A DNA stretch of 37,464 bases from Pseudomonas lundensis (GTDB taxonomy: Bacteria; Pseudomonadota; Gammaproteobacteria; Pseudomonadales; Pseudomonadaceae): assembly GCF_001042985.1 (NCBI RefSeq), contig NZ_JYKY01000036.1, forward strand, positions 1 through 37,464, given 5' to 3'. Positions 1 to 6,363 of the stretch are shown in pieces. Both the position numbers and the translations under genes were made by a program. Below the pieces are notes generated by a model. It had not been told where the DNA came from. It saw only the letters and a list, made by a program, of their open reading frames with translations, and did no database searches. Every line of letters starts with the position of its first letter. Positions within the stretch are counted from its first letter, which is position 1.

Positions 1-1297
1 CGTCCTTCTCGATGTACTTCTGATACTCGTTGAGCGTGGTGGCGCCGATCAGGTTCAGCTCGCCGCGCGCCATCATCGGCTTGAACACGTTGGCCACGTC
101 CAGCCCGCCTTCGCCGCCACCCTGGCCGGCACCGACGATGGTGTGCACTTCATCGATGAAGAGAATCATCTCGCCCTGGTGCTCGGTCACTTCCTTGAGC
201 ACCTTCTGCACGCGCTCCTCGAACTCGCCGCGATACTTGGCGCCGGCCACCATGGCGTTGATGTTGAGTTCCACCAGACGCTTGTCGCGCAGCGTCTCGG
301 GCACTTCGCCGGCGACCATCCGCTGCGCCAGTCCTTCGACAATGGCGGTCTTGCCGACGCCGGGCTCACCGATCAACACCGGGTTGTTTTTCTTGCGCCG
401 GGCCAGCACCTCGATGGTGGTCTCGATCTCCTGCGCACGGCCGATGACCGGATCGAGCTTGCCCTCGCGCGCCATCTTGGTGAGGTCGCGCGAATACTTG
501 TCGAGTTCTGGCGTGTTGGTCGGCGTCTCGGCGCGGCCATCCTCGGCGCCTTTGCCGACCACCTTGCTGACCTGTTGGCGCAGCGCCTGCGGCGTCAGGC
601 CGTAGCGGCGTAGCAGGTTGGCGGCCAGCCCTTCGCCTTCCTCGGTCAGACCGATCAGGAAATGCTCCGGACCGACATAGGAATGGCCGAGTTCATTGGA
701 GGCCACGAAGGCGCGGCTGAGCGCATCCTTCACGCGCGGCGACACGCCGATCTCGCCCTCGAACGGCTTGTCCCCGCGCTTGGCCTCGGACTCGATCTGC
801 CGCTTGAGGTCATCGACCTTGATTTTGAACTGACCCAGGATGGTCTTGACCACGTCGCTGTCGGCCAGCGCCAGCAGCAGATGTTCGGTATCCACCTCGG
901 AGCGGCCAAATTCGGCAGCGTGTTTGGCGGCCTCTTGCAGCAGGGCTTCCGACTGTTCGCTGATGCGGCTGGCCAGCCCACTGCCGCGCCGGCGCGGTGC
1001 ACCCGAACCTGCGGCGGCGGGTTCGCCAAACACGGCATCGACCACGTCATCGGTATCGGCGGCAAAGGGCGTCGCGTCGTCGCCGATGCGGAAGAAGTCA
1101 CTGCCGAGGAAGTCCTCGAACAGGCCGCTGCGCGAGCCGAACAAGGCTTCCAGCGGCGAGACGGTGCGCTTTTGCTGGCGCACCAGTTGGCGGTAATGGT
1201 CGTCGCACAACAGCATGGTGCTGTGACGCCCGTTGAGATTGGCTTCCACCCGCACGGTGGCGGGTTGGCCGCAGACCTGGCATTGTTTTCTGGCCAT
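1..1297 (-). CDS. clpG: ClpG/ClpK-type AAA+ disaggregase, N-terminal part (cut by window edge)
   Basis: The 432 visible codons begin with a Cys/His zinc-finger-like segment (CQVCGQ near residue 6, then LLCDDHY near 30). A Clp N-terminal repeat domain follows, with EHFLIGL-type sequence. Next comes the first AAA+ domain, with Walker A GEPGVGKT near residue 309 and Walker B ILFIDEVH near 379. The zinc-finger extension distinguishes ClpG/ClpK from ClpB. Members of this family are stand-alone protein disaggregases that give heat tolerance, and they are carried on transmissible stress-tolerance loci. The start at 1297 has a GGAG six bases upstream. The gene lies about 105 bp downstream of an Hsp20 gene on the same strand, the order known from those loci. 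The second AAA+ domain and C-terminus lie outside the window, so intactness cannot be judged. Confidence 0.93.
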   Translation of the reverse strand, partial: MARKQCQVCGQPATVRVEANLNGRHSTMLLCDDHYRQLVRQQKRTVSPLEALFGSRSGLFEDFLGSDFFRIGDDATPFAADTDDVVDAVFGEPAAAGSGAPRRRGSGLASRISEQSEALLQEAAKHAAEFGRSEVDTEHLLLALADSDVVKTILGQFKIKVDDLKRQIESEAKRGDKPFEGEIGVSPRVKDALSRAFVASNELGHSYVGPEHFLIGLTEEGEGLAANLLRRYGLTPQALRQQVSKVVGKGAEDGRAETPTNTPELDKYSRDLTKMAREGKLDPVIGRAQEIETTIEVLARRKKNNPVLIGEPGVGKTAIVEGLAQRMVAGEVPETLRDKRLVELNINAMVAGAKYRGEFEERVQKVLKEVTEHQGEMILFIDEVHTIVGAGQGGGEGGLDVANVFKPMMARGELNLIGATTLNEYQKYIEKD

Positions 1298-1402
1298 GCT
1301 GATGCTCCTGAGAAGGTTGACAAGGTTGAGGCGACGAGGCATCGCGAGCCGCGACACCTCGTCTCGTACCGGGTTTTTCTTGTGACGAACGAGCCGGCGA
1401 CG

Positions 1403-1972
1403 TCAGCTGTTGATCGGGATCGAACGTCCCTGCTTCGGCGCGCTGACCTCGCGCTTGTCGATCGTGACCGTGAGCACCCCGTTCTTGAACGATGCCTTGA
1501 TCGAATCCTGATTGGCGTCGTCAGGCAGGTTCAAGGCGCGGTGAAAGCTGCCGTAGGTGCGCTCCACACGGTGGAAGCCACCTTCCTTCTTCTCCTGTTC
1601 CTGGCGCTTCTCGCCACGCACCACCAGCACGTCGTTGTCGAGGGTGATCTGGATGTCCTTTTCCTCGACACCGGGCACTTCCAGGGCAATCTTGTACTGC
1701 TTGTCGGTTTCCTGGATGTCCAGGGCCGGCTTCAGCATGCCCGACCAATCGGATGGCAGCCGCGGCATGGCCAGCGCCGGAAAACCGAAGCCCCGGAACG
1801 CGTCATCGAACAGCCGGTCGATCTCGCGATGCAGTTGCAGGATCGGGCTGACTGGCCCGCTCGCCGCTGGCAGGTCATTGCGCTGCACCGGCAGGGAAGA
1901 GGCGGTCTGCTGCTCTTGCTGCTCGTTCTTGAACCAGTTCCAGGGAGCCAACTTCTTGAAATCGATGTCCAT
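1403..1972 (-). CDS. hsp20: Small heat-shock protein (Hsp20/alpha-crystallin family)
   Basis: This 189-residue protein has a variable N-terminus rich in Glu, Gln and Trp. A complete alpha-crystallin domain covers roughly residues 75-180, with LDIQETDKQYKIALEVPGV, then ALNLPDDA and the conserved FKNGVLTVTI, and a C-terminal extension ending in an IPI-type motif (SIPINS). The IPI motif is what anchors subunits in sHsp oligomers. The family holds unfolding proteins for refolding by disaggregases. Here the partner gene, a ClpG-type disaggregase, lies just downstream. The start at 1972 follows a strong GGAGG. The gene sits 43 bp downstream of an HTH regulator gene, so all three are probably one transcript, matching the regulator-shsp20-clpG order of known heat-tolerance islands. 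Confidence 0.95.
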   Translation of the reverse strand: MDIDFKKLAPWNWFKNEQQEQQTASSLPVQRNDLPAASGPVSPILQLHREIDRLFDDAFRGFGFPALAMPRLPSDWSGMLKPALDIQETDKQYKIALEVPGVEEKDIQITLDNDVLVVRGEKRQEQEKKEGGFHRVERTYGSFHRALNLPDDANQDSIKASFKNGVLTVTIDKREVSAPKQGRSIPINS

Positions 1973-2015
1973 GTCATACCTCCAGAAAAATTGAAAAACG
2001 AGTTACTCAAGCCCT

Positions 2016-2288
2016 TTACCTGCTGCGACGGGCAGTGCGCCCAGGCGACACGGGCGGCTCGGATGACTTCTGCTGTTCACGCTTGCGCATCACCTCCTTC
2101 TTTGCTCCGGCTCGGGTCTGATCATTGATCCACTGATCGATTTCACTTTGACGAAACCGCCACGTCCCGCCCACCTTGAAAGCCGGAATTTCCCCGTGCG
2201 CGGCGAGCCGATAAAGCGTCCGCTTGCCGACTTTCAAGTACGCAGCCAATTCATCGAGCGTGAAAATCACCTGTAGGTGCGCTTTCAT
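2016..2288 (-). CDS. Excisionase/MerR-like helix-turn-helix regulator of the heat-tolerance locus
   Basis: A 90-residue protein with one recognisable unit, an excisionase-type winged HTH at about residues 8-58 (FTLDELAAYLKVGKRTLYRLA, then GEIPAFKVGGTWRFRQSEIDQWI). A basic Arg/Lys-rich tail follows. Such proteins bind DNA and often control the operon they head. The start at 2288 is preferred over the longer frame because a GGAGAGG sits just upstream and homology starts at FTLDEL. It is first gene of the regulator-hsp20-clpG cluster; the equivalent first gene of known transmissible loci is a small DNA-binding protein. Its target is unknown, though two in-phase TTGCAAGA repeats lie in its own promoter. 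Confidence 0.85.
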   Translation of the reverse strand: MKAHLQVIFTLDELAAYLKVGKRTLYRLAAHGEIPAFKVGGTWRFRQSEIDQWINDQTRAGAKKEVMRKREQQKSSEPPVSPGRTARRSR

Positions 2289-2336
2289 CTCACCCTCTCC
2301 AATCGCGTCGCTTTGCGGTTCCGGCCAAGGAAATCC

Positions 2337-2381
2337 TTGCAAGACTTTGCAAGATATTGCGCTTACCAGGACAAACTTCAA
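2337..2381 (-). promoter_or_regulatory. Candidate heat-shock promoter with direct-repeat operator
   Basis: Read leftwards, CTTGAA is followed 15 bases later by CGCAATAT. This fits a sigma-32 type promoter (consensus CTTGAA, then CCCCATnT) at the -35 and at five of seven -10 positions. The same stretch can be read as a sigma-70 promoter: TTGAAG at 2376-2381, a 16-bp spacer, CAATAT at 2354-2359. Two copies of TTGCAAGA (2337-2344 and 2347-2354) lie ten bases apart, on one helical face, across the predicted start. They could bind the HTH protein encoded just downstream. Inference only; no transcript start is visible. Confidence 0.5.
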
Positions 2382-2593
2382 GAGTCAATGTACAGCGATC
2401 TCCCGCCCCATTGATGCAGGTCAACTGCTCAGGCCAACGTGCGGAATTGCCCAGTCGTCGCTGCGGATCGCGTTCCAGAGTCGGGCCGAAACACTTCCGT
2501 TGCCCCAGACAGCGTAGTTCAACAGTATCCGTCCGGCCAACACACCTTCCCGACACCGCCGCCGAAGGCCATGGCCCATCAAGCGGATTTTCC

Positions 2594-2857
2594 ATGCCCC
2601 CTCAGCGCCGTACCTACAGCAAATCTTTCAAGGCCCAGGTCATTCAGGAGTGTTCTGAACCCGGTGCCTCCATCGCAAACATCGCCTTGGGCTACAGCCT
2701 CAATGCCAACCTCGTCCACAAATGGATTCGGCTGCATACCCAGAAAACCACGGCTATCCAGCCAGCGTTCATCCCGTTGCCTTCTCAAATGCTCGGCGCG
2801 GGATCGCATGCTCAAGTGCGCTGTTGCGATCATGAGTTTGATCCAGTCGGCCCGTAA
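2594..2857 (+). pseudogene. IS66-family TnpA-like remnant
   Basis: The frame opens with MPPQRRTYSKSFKAQVIQEC and continues through SIANIALGYSLNANLVHKWI. This is the N-terminal HTH of the first small protein of IS66-family elements. After about 60 residues the similarity fades, and the frame closes at 2857. The second IS66 gene (tnpB) is absent. The end of the third (tnpC) follows directly, so the middle of the element has been deleted. Not expected to be functional. Confidence 0.75.
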
Positions 2858-2966
2858 TAATGGGCACGATCCGTATGCCTATCTCAAGGATGTGCTGACA
2901 CGGTTGCCGACGCAGCGGGCGAGTGAGATTGCAGAGCTGCTGCCGCATAGGTGGCATCCGGCATAG
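2832..2966 (+). pseudogene. IS66-family TnpC C-terminal remnant
   Basis: The frame MSLIQSARNNGHDPYAYLKD, then VLTRLPTQRASEIAELLPHRW, is the conserved C-terminus of the large IS66 transposase (the segment ending LLPHxW). It overlaps the end of the TnpA remnant in another frame. Together they show an IS66 element collapsed by a deletion of about 2 kb. The family assignment is secure from the motif; the deletion size is inferred from usual IS66 length. Confidence 0.8.
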
Positions 2967-3236
2967 TCGCGCAAGACGGTTTGCCCGCACGCTTACGTTC
3001 AACAGCTCAAGCACCGTCCGCCCTTCGCGGGATCGTTGCCGCCAGAGCCACACGCCGAACTTTTCCACCTTGTCGTCGCCGGCCTGCGGTCAGTCAGGCA
3101 AGCCCAGGTGCTCGTTTTCCTGCTTGATCGCGTGGTCTCGGATCGCGTGCACCCGGGAAACGGCATCCACGAACTGCCACCATCTCTTAGCTTGGCGGGG
3201 TCAAGCCAGCCGGGATGCCCGGACGGTTACGCTGGT

Positions 3237-3366
3237 CCGCGCCCAGTTGCAGCACCAAGGTCGGCCGCAGTGATGAAGCGGGTCTTGATGCCGCACTGCG
3301 CCGCCCGATAGCGCAGTGCGATGGCCAGATGCGTCTTGCCGACTCCCAAGGGGCCTATATCGCCTT
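3237..3366 (-). pseudogene. IstB-like ATPase remnant (IS21 family), frameshifted
   Basis: The minus strand encodes GDIGPLGVGKTHLAIALRYR, then AAQCGIKTRFITAADL. This is the Walker A region of IstB, the ATP-binding helper of IS21-family transposition. At the end the expected AADLVLQL is read as AADLGAATG; a one-base shift restores it, so the gene is frameshifted. Both the N-terminal part and the Walker B region are missing. It is dead on sequence grounds. The DNA between this and the IS66 remnant (2967-3236) holds no protein I recognise. Confidence 0.75.
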
Positions 3367-3449
3367 GGCACGGCTCCGGGCAGTTTCGGGGAGGCTGCAC
3401 GCAGTGCGCGACAAGATGTATCGCAGCCGAACTGCGGTGTATTCTGCAA

Positions 3450-3778
3450 TCAGCCTAGGGCCGCGCGTATCCGCTGCTTCCAGTCGAACACCCGGGCATG
3501 GTTGGCCCCAGGTGAGCTTTCTTTCGGGTGATGCACAGAGTGCAAAGGCTCACAGTACTTCGCCATGGTGCCTGGCCAACGCAACGAGCCTTTCACTGTC
3601 TCCCTCAAGATCCTGTCTATGCATTTTCCTGCCTCAACACCTGCTTTGAAGCCCATGATCCGCGTTGACATGGTCTTCCGGTTGTCTGAGGTATCTATTT
3701 CTAGAAGGTAGCGTTGATCGCCGTTTTGCAGCTTGAACCTTGCCAGCAGATAGCAGCGTGATTTTTCGTGATCAATCA
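3450..3778 (-). pseudogene. Possible TnsE C-terminal fragment, cut by the miniature transposon
   Basis: An open minus-strand frame runs unbroken from the transposon end at 3778 to a stop at 3450. It reads through RYLLEIDTSDNRKTMSTRI and a region with SLRWP, ending with a basic DWKQRIRAALG tail. The LLEIDTSD...ST pattern resembles the C-terminal domain of TnsE-type proteins of Tn7-like elements. The match is from memory of the motif and is tentative. The N-terminal part is absent, since the frame is interrupted exactly at the inverted-repeat end of the adjacent element, and does not resume on its other side. Confidence 0.4.
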
Positions 3779-3821
3779 GGGGGGCATAGAGAAAACGGAA
3801 AAAATCGTACGATAAGCCCTG
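3779..3821 (+). repeat. Left terminal inverted repeat of the miniature element
   Basis: It starts GGGGGGCATAGAG, continues with AAAACGGAAAAAATCGTACG and ends ATAAGCCCTG. The partner at 4495-4537 reads the same on the opposite strand except for one base near the tip (G/T) and one A/G change after ATCGTACGATA. Confidence 0.85.
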
Positions 3822-4080
3822 CTGACAGCCTGCAAGCCCTTAGGTTGTGTAGTCGGTGTCCGAATGGGGTATGCCTCAACCTGGCGTCAGACCGGACGAC
3901 CGAAGTACGTCAAGATAGGGGCTATTTCGGCTTTTCCTGACGTTTCCCTACAAACCTCTATGACTTCAACCTGACAGGCCACGGCTTCAGGCTGCTTGGT
4001 TGTCATTGGGTTTATCAAAACTTGAAGAAGTGGCGGGCTGCCGCTATTAGTTAAGATTCACTCAACACAAGGACGCGACG

Positions 4081-4320
4081 ATGATTCAGAGATTTGTTGT
4101 TGTTCCTGCGATCCCCATCGAAACAGGATCGATTCGTAATGGAACTCGCTTTCACTCCACTACAGTTCCTGGCGGGTTTGATATTTATGACAATCAAGAT
4201 AAGCAGCGATTGCAGTTCACCTACCCGACACAGATAGAAGCAGATGCTGAATGCGAAAGACTGAACATGGAGCACTATCAAACCTCTATGACAACACCTA
4301 CCGGCATCAGCTCACCATGA
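4081..4320 (+). CDS. Small unknown protein, passenger of the miniature element
   Basis: A 79-residue protein of unknown family begins MIQRFVVVPAIPIETGSIRN. Its middle reads GGFDIYDNQDKQRLQFTYPT and is followed by an acidic QIEADAECERLN helix, so a small beta-sheet plus helix fold is possible. There is no signal peptide or membrane segment. AAGGA lies eight bases before the ATG, and a strong intrinsic terminator follows 35 bases after the stop. This is the layout of a real expressed gene rather than a chance frame. It lies wholly between the inverted repeats, so it moves with the element. Function is not known. Confidence 0.65.
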   Translation: MIQRFVVVPAIPIETGSIRNGTRFHSTTVPGGFDIYDNQDKQRLQFTYPTQIEADAECERLNMEHYQTSMTTPTGISSP

Positions 4321-4354
4321 TCTAGTCGTTCTCTGCTCAACGGTGTGGACTGAA

Positions 4355-4390
4355 AACAAAAGCCCCGGCATCTTGACGGGGCTTTTGTTG
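4355..4390 (+). terminator. Intrinsic terminator after the passenger gene
   Basis: ACAAAAGCCCCG pairs perfectly with CGGGGCTTTTGT across a nine-base loop. The GC-rich stem flanked by A and T runs would work on both strands. Confidence 0.9.
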
Positions 4391-4494
4391 AGGGGATCTG
4401 ATCCTTCAGCTCCCACGATTGTAGTCAAGAAATGAAAGGCAAACCGAGCAAGTGCAAACACTCTGACAGAGACATGCCCGAACTTTGCGGGTCA

Positions 4495-4537
4495 CAGGGC
4501 CTATCGTACGATTTTTTCCGTTTTCTCTATGCACCCC
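4495..4537 (-). repeat. Right terminal inverted repeat of the miniature element
   Basis: On the minus strand it starts GGGGTGCATAGAG and carries the same AAAACGGAAAAAATCGTACG core as the left end. It ends in the GGGG tip at 4537. Confidence 0.85.
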
Positions 4538-5021
4538 TTCTCTGTACCCCCGATTGAACATAGGGTGCGTTACCCGCAACGCGAGCCGGTGTGACCCCGC
4601 CGCTGTGCGTGTTCGGCCTCGCCGAAACGGCTCTCGTAAACCAAGCCCCGGCCAAAAGCGCGCCGGGTCTTGGCCCTTCGGGCTTCGATCCTCACGCCTT
4701 CGCCCGTCCCGGGCTGCGCGCTCCGCTTGCACCAGGTCAACGTCCCCCACTCTTTATATCGATACAGGGAAAAAGCCGATAGCCCGGGCGATGCAACAGC
4801 CCGCGTCCTGGATCTGCGCACGACTCAGGAAATCACCCTGCAGTTATCCACCGCCCGGGCAAGAAACCTCCCGGCCCGTGGATAACTGCATCGCTCGCTC
4901 TGGCCTCTGACGGGCCCCGCTCGCTGGGCGATTTTTCATGCGCTGGCCATTGCATCGGAATGCCTTCGGCGACCAAAGGGGTGCCCCCCTTGGATCCGCA
5001 AGTTGGAATGGTTCGGGCTTC
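4538..5021. other. GC-rich intergenic stretch without a recognised gene
   Basis: Several frames are open here on both strands because of the high GC content, but none has a convincing start, ribosome site or recognisable domain. The only clear structure is the inverted pair of DnaA-box-like sequences at 4839-4890. Confidence 0.6.
4839..4890. repeat. Inverted pair of DnaA-box-like sequences
   Basis: TGCAGTTATCCAC (4839-4851) is perfectly inverted at 4878-4890 with 26 GC-rich bases between. The inner TTATCCAC is eight of the nine bases of the DnaA box. The spacer can itself partly pair (CCGCCCGGGC with CCCGGCCCG). It could be an accessory origin, a protein-binding site or a transcription end; the sequence alone does not decide. 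Confidence 0.6.
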
Positions 5022-5040
5022 GCCCGCGATCTGCGCGGGC
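5022..5040 (-). terminator. Hairpin directly after the SprT-like gene
   Basis: GCCCGCG pairs with CGCGGGC across a five-base loop, starting right at the stop codon of the leftward gene. No U-run follows, so it may be a rho-independent terminator only in part, or an mRNA 3' stabiliser. Confidence 0.4.
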
Positions 5041-5835
5041 CTATTCGCCGCTCTCAGCCGCCACCTCTGGCGGGACTTCGACCAGCTCTTTCGAGTCCAC
5101 AAACGGGACTGCGCACTCAATACATTGAATCCGACCGCTAAGCCCCGGTTTGCCCCATAGATTCAGGTGGCAACTCGGACAGGTGTACTTGCGCTTGTTC
5201 TTCGGGTCTTCCTTGCCAGGATCTGGCTGCAGCAAACCCGCCGAGGTCAGCGCCGATATATCTATCGTCGGATCTTCCGGCGTACCTGGCACCGGCTCGC
5301 CGCCAGGCCCGTAGAGCAGCACTGCCGACATAGGAACCCGTTTGGTTACCACGTCGATCCAGGACAACATGCGGCCCTGTTCGATCAGTTCCTTGCTGGA
5401 AAGATCGAACGGCCCGCCCTCGATGATGTAGTGCGTCATCTGCTGGCCATGACGTTTCCCGCCAGGCTCGCCGGTGTCGGACGGCATCAGCCCGATGGAC
5501 TGCATTTTGTTCGCCCATTCCGCGTTGTGATACCCGGATCGGGAGCGCTTGCCGAAATGGGCCTGCCACTGGTGGACTTGCTCATGTGCCAGTGTGGATA
5601 GGGTCTGCTCTACGCGACGGTGCGCGAAATATGCAGGGTTCAGCGCAATCTCATCGCTCTTTCCTTCGCCGTTCCGGCGAAGAAAGCGCGACTCAGAGTA
5701 GTACCCGAACGTGTTGCTTTTGCGCTGCAACGTGAACAGACAGCCAGGGAGTTGGCCATCAAACAGCACCTCGTTGAAGTACGCATAGGCGCCTTCGATT
5801 TCTTCGTACAGTTCCTGACTGGCAGTTGCGGTCAT
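5041..5835 (-). CDS. SprT-like zinc metalloprotease domain protein with C-terminal zinc ribbon
   Basis: The 264-residue protein has an N-terminal SprT-like domain. The zinc-protease motif HEQVHQWQ lies near residue 85 (HExxH with a conserved Trp/Gln), and a downstream His in SGYHNAEW is a likely third ligand. The C-terminus carries a four-Cys zinc ribbon (CPSCH ... CIEC, about residues 215-245), as in SprT/Spartan relatives. There is no signal peptide, so it should act in the cytoplasm. Spartan proteins cleave DNA-protein crosslinks; a plasmid version beside mobilisation genes might act on protein-bound transfer DNA, but that is inference. The start at 5835 follows a strong AAGGAGG. A 16-bp palindrome abuts the ribosome site. 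Confidence 0.85.
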   Translation of the reverse strand: MTATASQELYEEIEGAYAYFNEVLFDGQLPGCLFTLQRKSNTFGYYSESRFLRRNGEGKSDEIALNPAYFAHRRVEQTLSTLAHEQVHQWQAHFGKRSRSGYHNAEWANKMQSIGLMPSDTGEPGGKRHGQQMTHYIIEGGPFDLSSKELIEQGRMLSWIDVVTKRVPMSAVLLYGPGGEPVPGTPEDPTIDISALTSAGLLQPDPGKEDPKNKRKYTCPSCHLNLWGKPGLSGRIQCIECAVPFVDSKELVEVPPEVAAESGE

Positions 5836-5846
5836 GTGTCCTCCTT

Positions 5847-5862
5847 TTCTCGCACGCGAGAA
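5847..5862. promoter_or_regulatory. 16-bp palindrome, copy 1 (before SprT-like gene)
   Basis: TTCTCGCACGCGAGAA is a perfect palindrome apart from the central AC/GT reading. In the leftward transcript it is followed without a gap by AAGGAGG and then the start codon. The same block occurs before two other genes. Confidence 0.85.
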
Positions 5863-5913
5863 ATCCCCCCTGGCCTGATCGCCTACGGGGGGAGGGTTGT
5901 GGCAATACGGAAA

Positions 5914-5945
5914 GTTTATCCTGTATCGTACGATACAGGATAAAC
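5914..5945. promoter_or_regulatory. Perfect 32-bp palindrome between stbC and the SprT-like gene
   Basis: The half-site GTTTATCCTGTATCGT is exactly inverted on the other side with no spacer. It may be an operator for the SprT-like gene, 79 bases downstream, or a cruciform/terminator-type structure. The centre contains ATCGTACGAT, shared with the palindrome inside stbA and with the miniature element ends. Confidence 0.8.
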
Positions 5946-5950
5946 CCCAA

Positions 5951-5970
5951 TAAAAGGGGGCGCCCCCCTT
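5951..5970 (-). terminator. Intrinsic terminator of the stbABC operon
   Basis: In the leftward transcript AAGGGGG pairs with CCCCCTT across a three-base loop (GCG), followed by TTATT. It begins at the stbC stop codon. Confidence 0.75.
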
Positions 5971-6358
5971 ACATTGTTGCCAGTCGATACCCGATGAAAG
6001 CACCCACGGCACCGGCGACAATCGCTGATACCAACGCCGTAAGCGTGAACGCCAAGAACCAACGGCGCAGCCCTCCGGCTGCTAGGATCAGCGGCGCCGA
6101 ACTGCGGTTCAGCTCGTTACCGATCCTGGCGGCGGCCTCACGGCCAGCCTGCAGCAACGCCACCTGCTGGGTTTCCATCATTGACTCGAAGTTCAACCGC
6201 GTCTGCAGCAACGCCTTGGCCGCGCCGTCCTTGATCGCCTGGTCCAGTTTCGCCCCCAGTTCGCCGTCCACTTCTTCGAGACGGCGCACCAGGGCGTCAA
6301 TGTCTTCCATCATCTGAACCGCCAACGCTTCGCGGGCGGTTGTCGGATCCTTGCCCAT
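5969..6358 (-). CDS. stbC: StbC-like protein with C-terminal membrane anchor
   Basis: This 129-residue protein is mostly helical and charged at the N-terminus (MMEDIDALVRRLEEVDGELG, likely coiled coil). It has one long hydrophobic segment near the C-terminus, about residues 100-125 (FLAFTLTALVSAIVAGAVGA), so it is probably an inner-membrane protein with a cytoplasmic coiled coil. It is the third gene after a StbA-like and a StbB-like gene, five bases downstream of stbB. That is the order of stbABC next to oriT in R388. In R388 stbC has no clear essential role in stability. The assignment rests on position, size and topology rather than on a motif. Confidence 0.6.
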   Translation of the reverse strand: MGKDPTTAREALAVQMMEDIDALVRRLEEVDGELGAKLDQAIKDGAAKALLQTRLNFESMMETQQVALLQAGREAAARIGNELNRSSAPLILAAGGLRRWFLAFTLTALVSAIVAGAVGAFIGYRLATM

Positions 6359-6363
6359 CGCCG

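Larger units (their letters stand above)
3779..4537. mobile_element. Tn3-like miniature element (TIME/MITE type) with passenger gene
   Basis: The element is bounded by two inverted repeats of about 43 bp that differ at only a few positions. Each begins GGGG and contains GCATAGAGAAAACGGAAAAA, then the palindrome ATCGTACGAT. A GGGG start and a TAAG end near position 38 are hallmarks of Tn3-family termini. There is no transposase or resolvase gene inside; the 759 bp hold a 79-codon gene and a strong terminator. This fits a non-autonomous Tn3-derived miniature element moved by a transposase in trans. The flanking 5-mers (AATCA and TTCTC) do not match, so no target duplication remains. That suggests later rearrangement at one side. 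Confidence 0.75.

Noticed and set aside
662..2128. Plus-strand open frame of 488 codons opposite clpG and hsp20
   Set aside because: It is antisense to two genes with clear motifs, has no ribosome site or recognisable domain, and arises from high-GC codon use.
2769..3068. 99-codon minus-strand frame over the IS66 remnant
   Set aside because: Part of it (VWLWRQRSREGRTVLELLN) looks protein-like, but I recognise no family and it overlaps the clear IS66 sequence on the other strand.
3740..3940. 66-codon frame across the left end of the miniature element
   Set aside because: It spans the transposon border and reads through the inverted repeat; the right repeat gives the same kind of chance frame (HRENGKNRTI).
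3774..4542. Target-site duplication around the miniature element
   Set aside because: The flanking 5-mers AATCA and TTCTC differ, so no duplication can be claimed.
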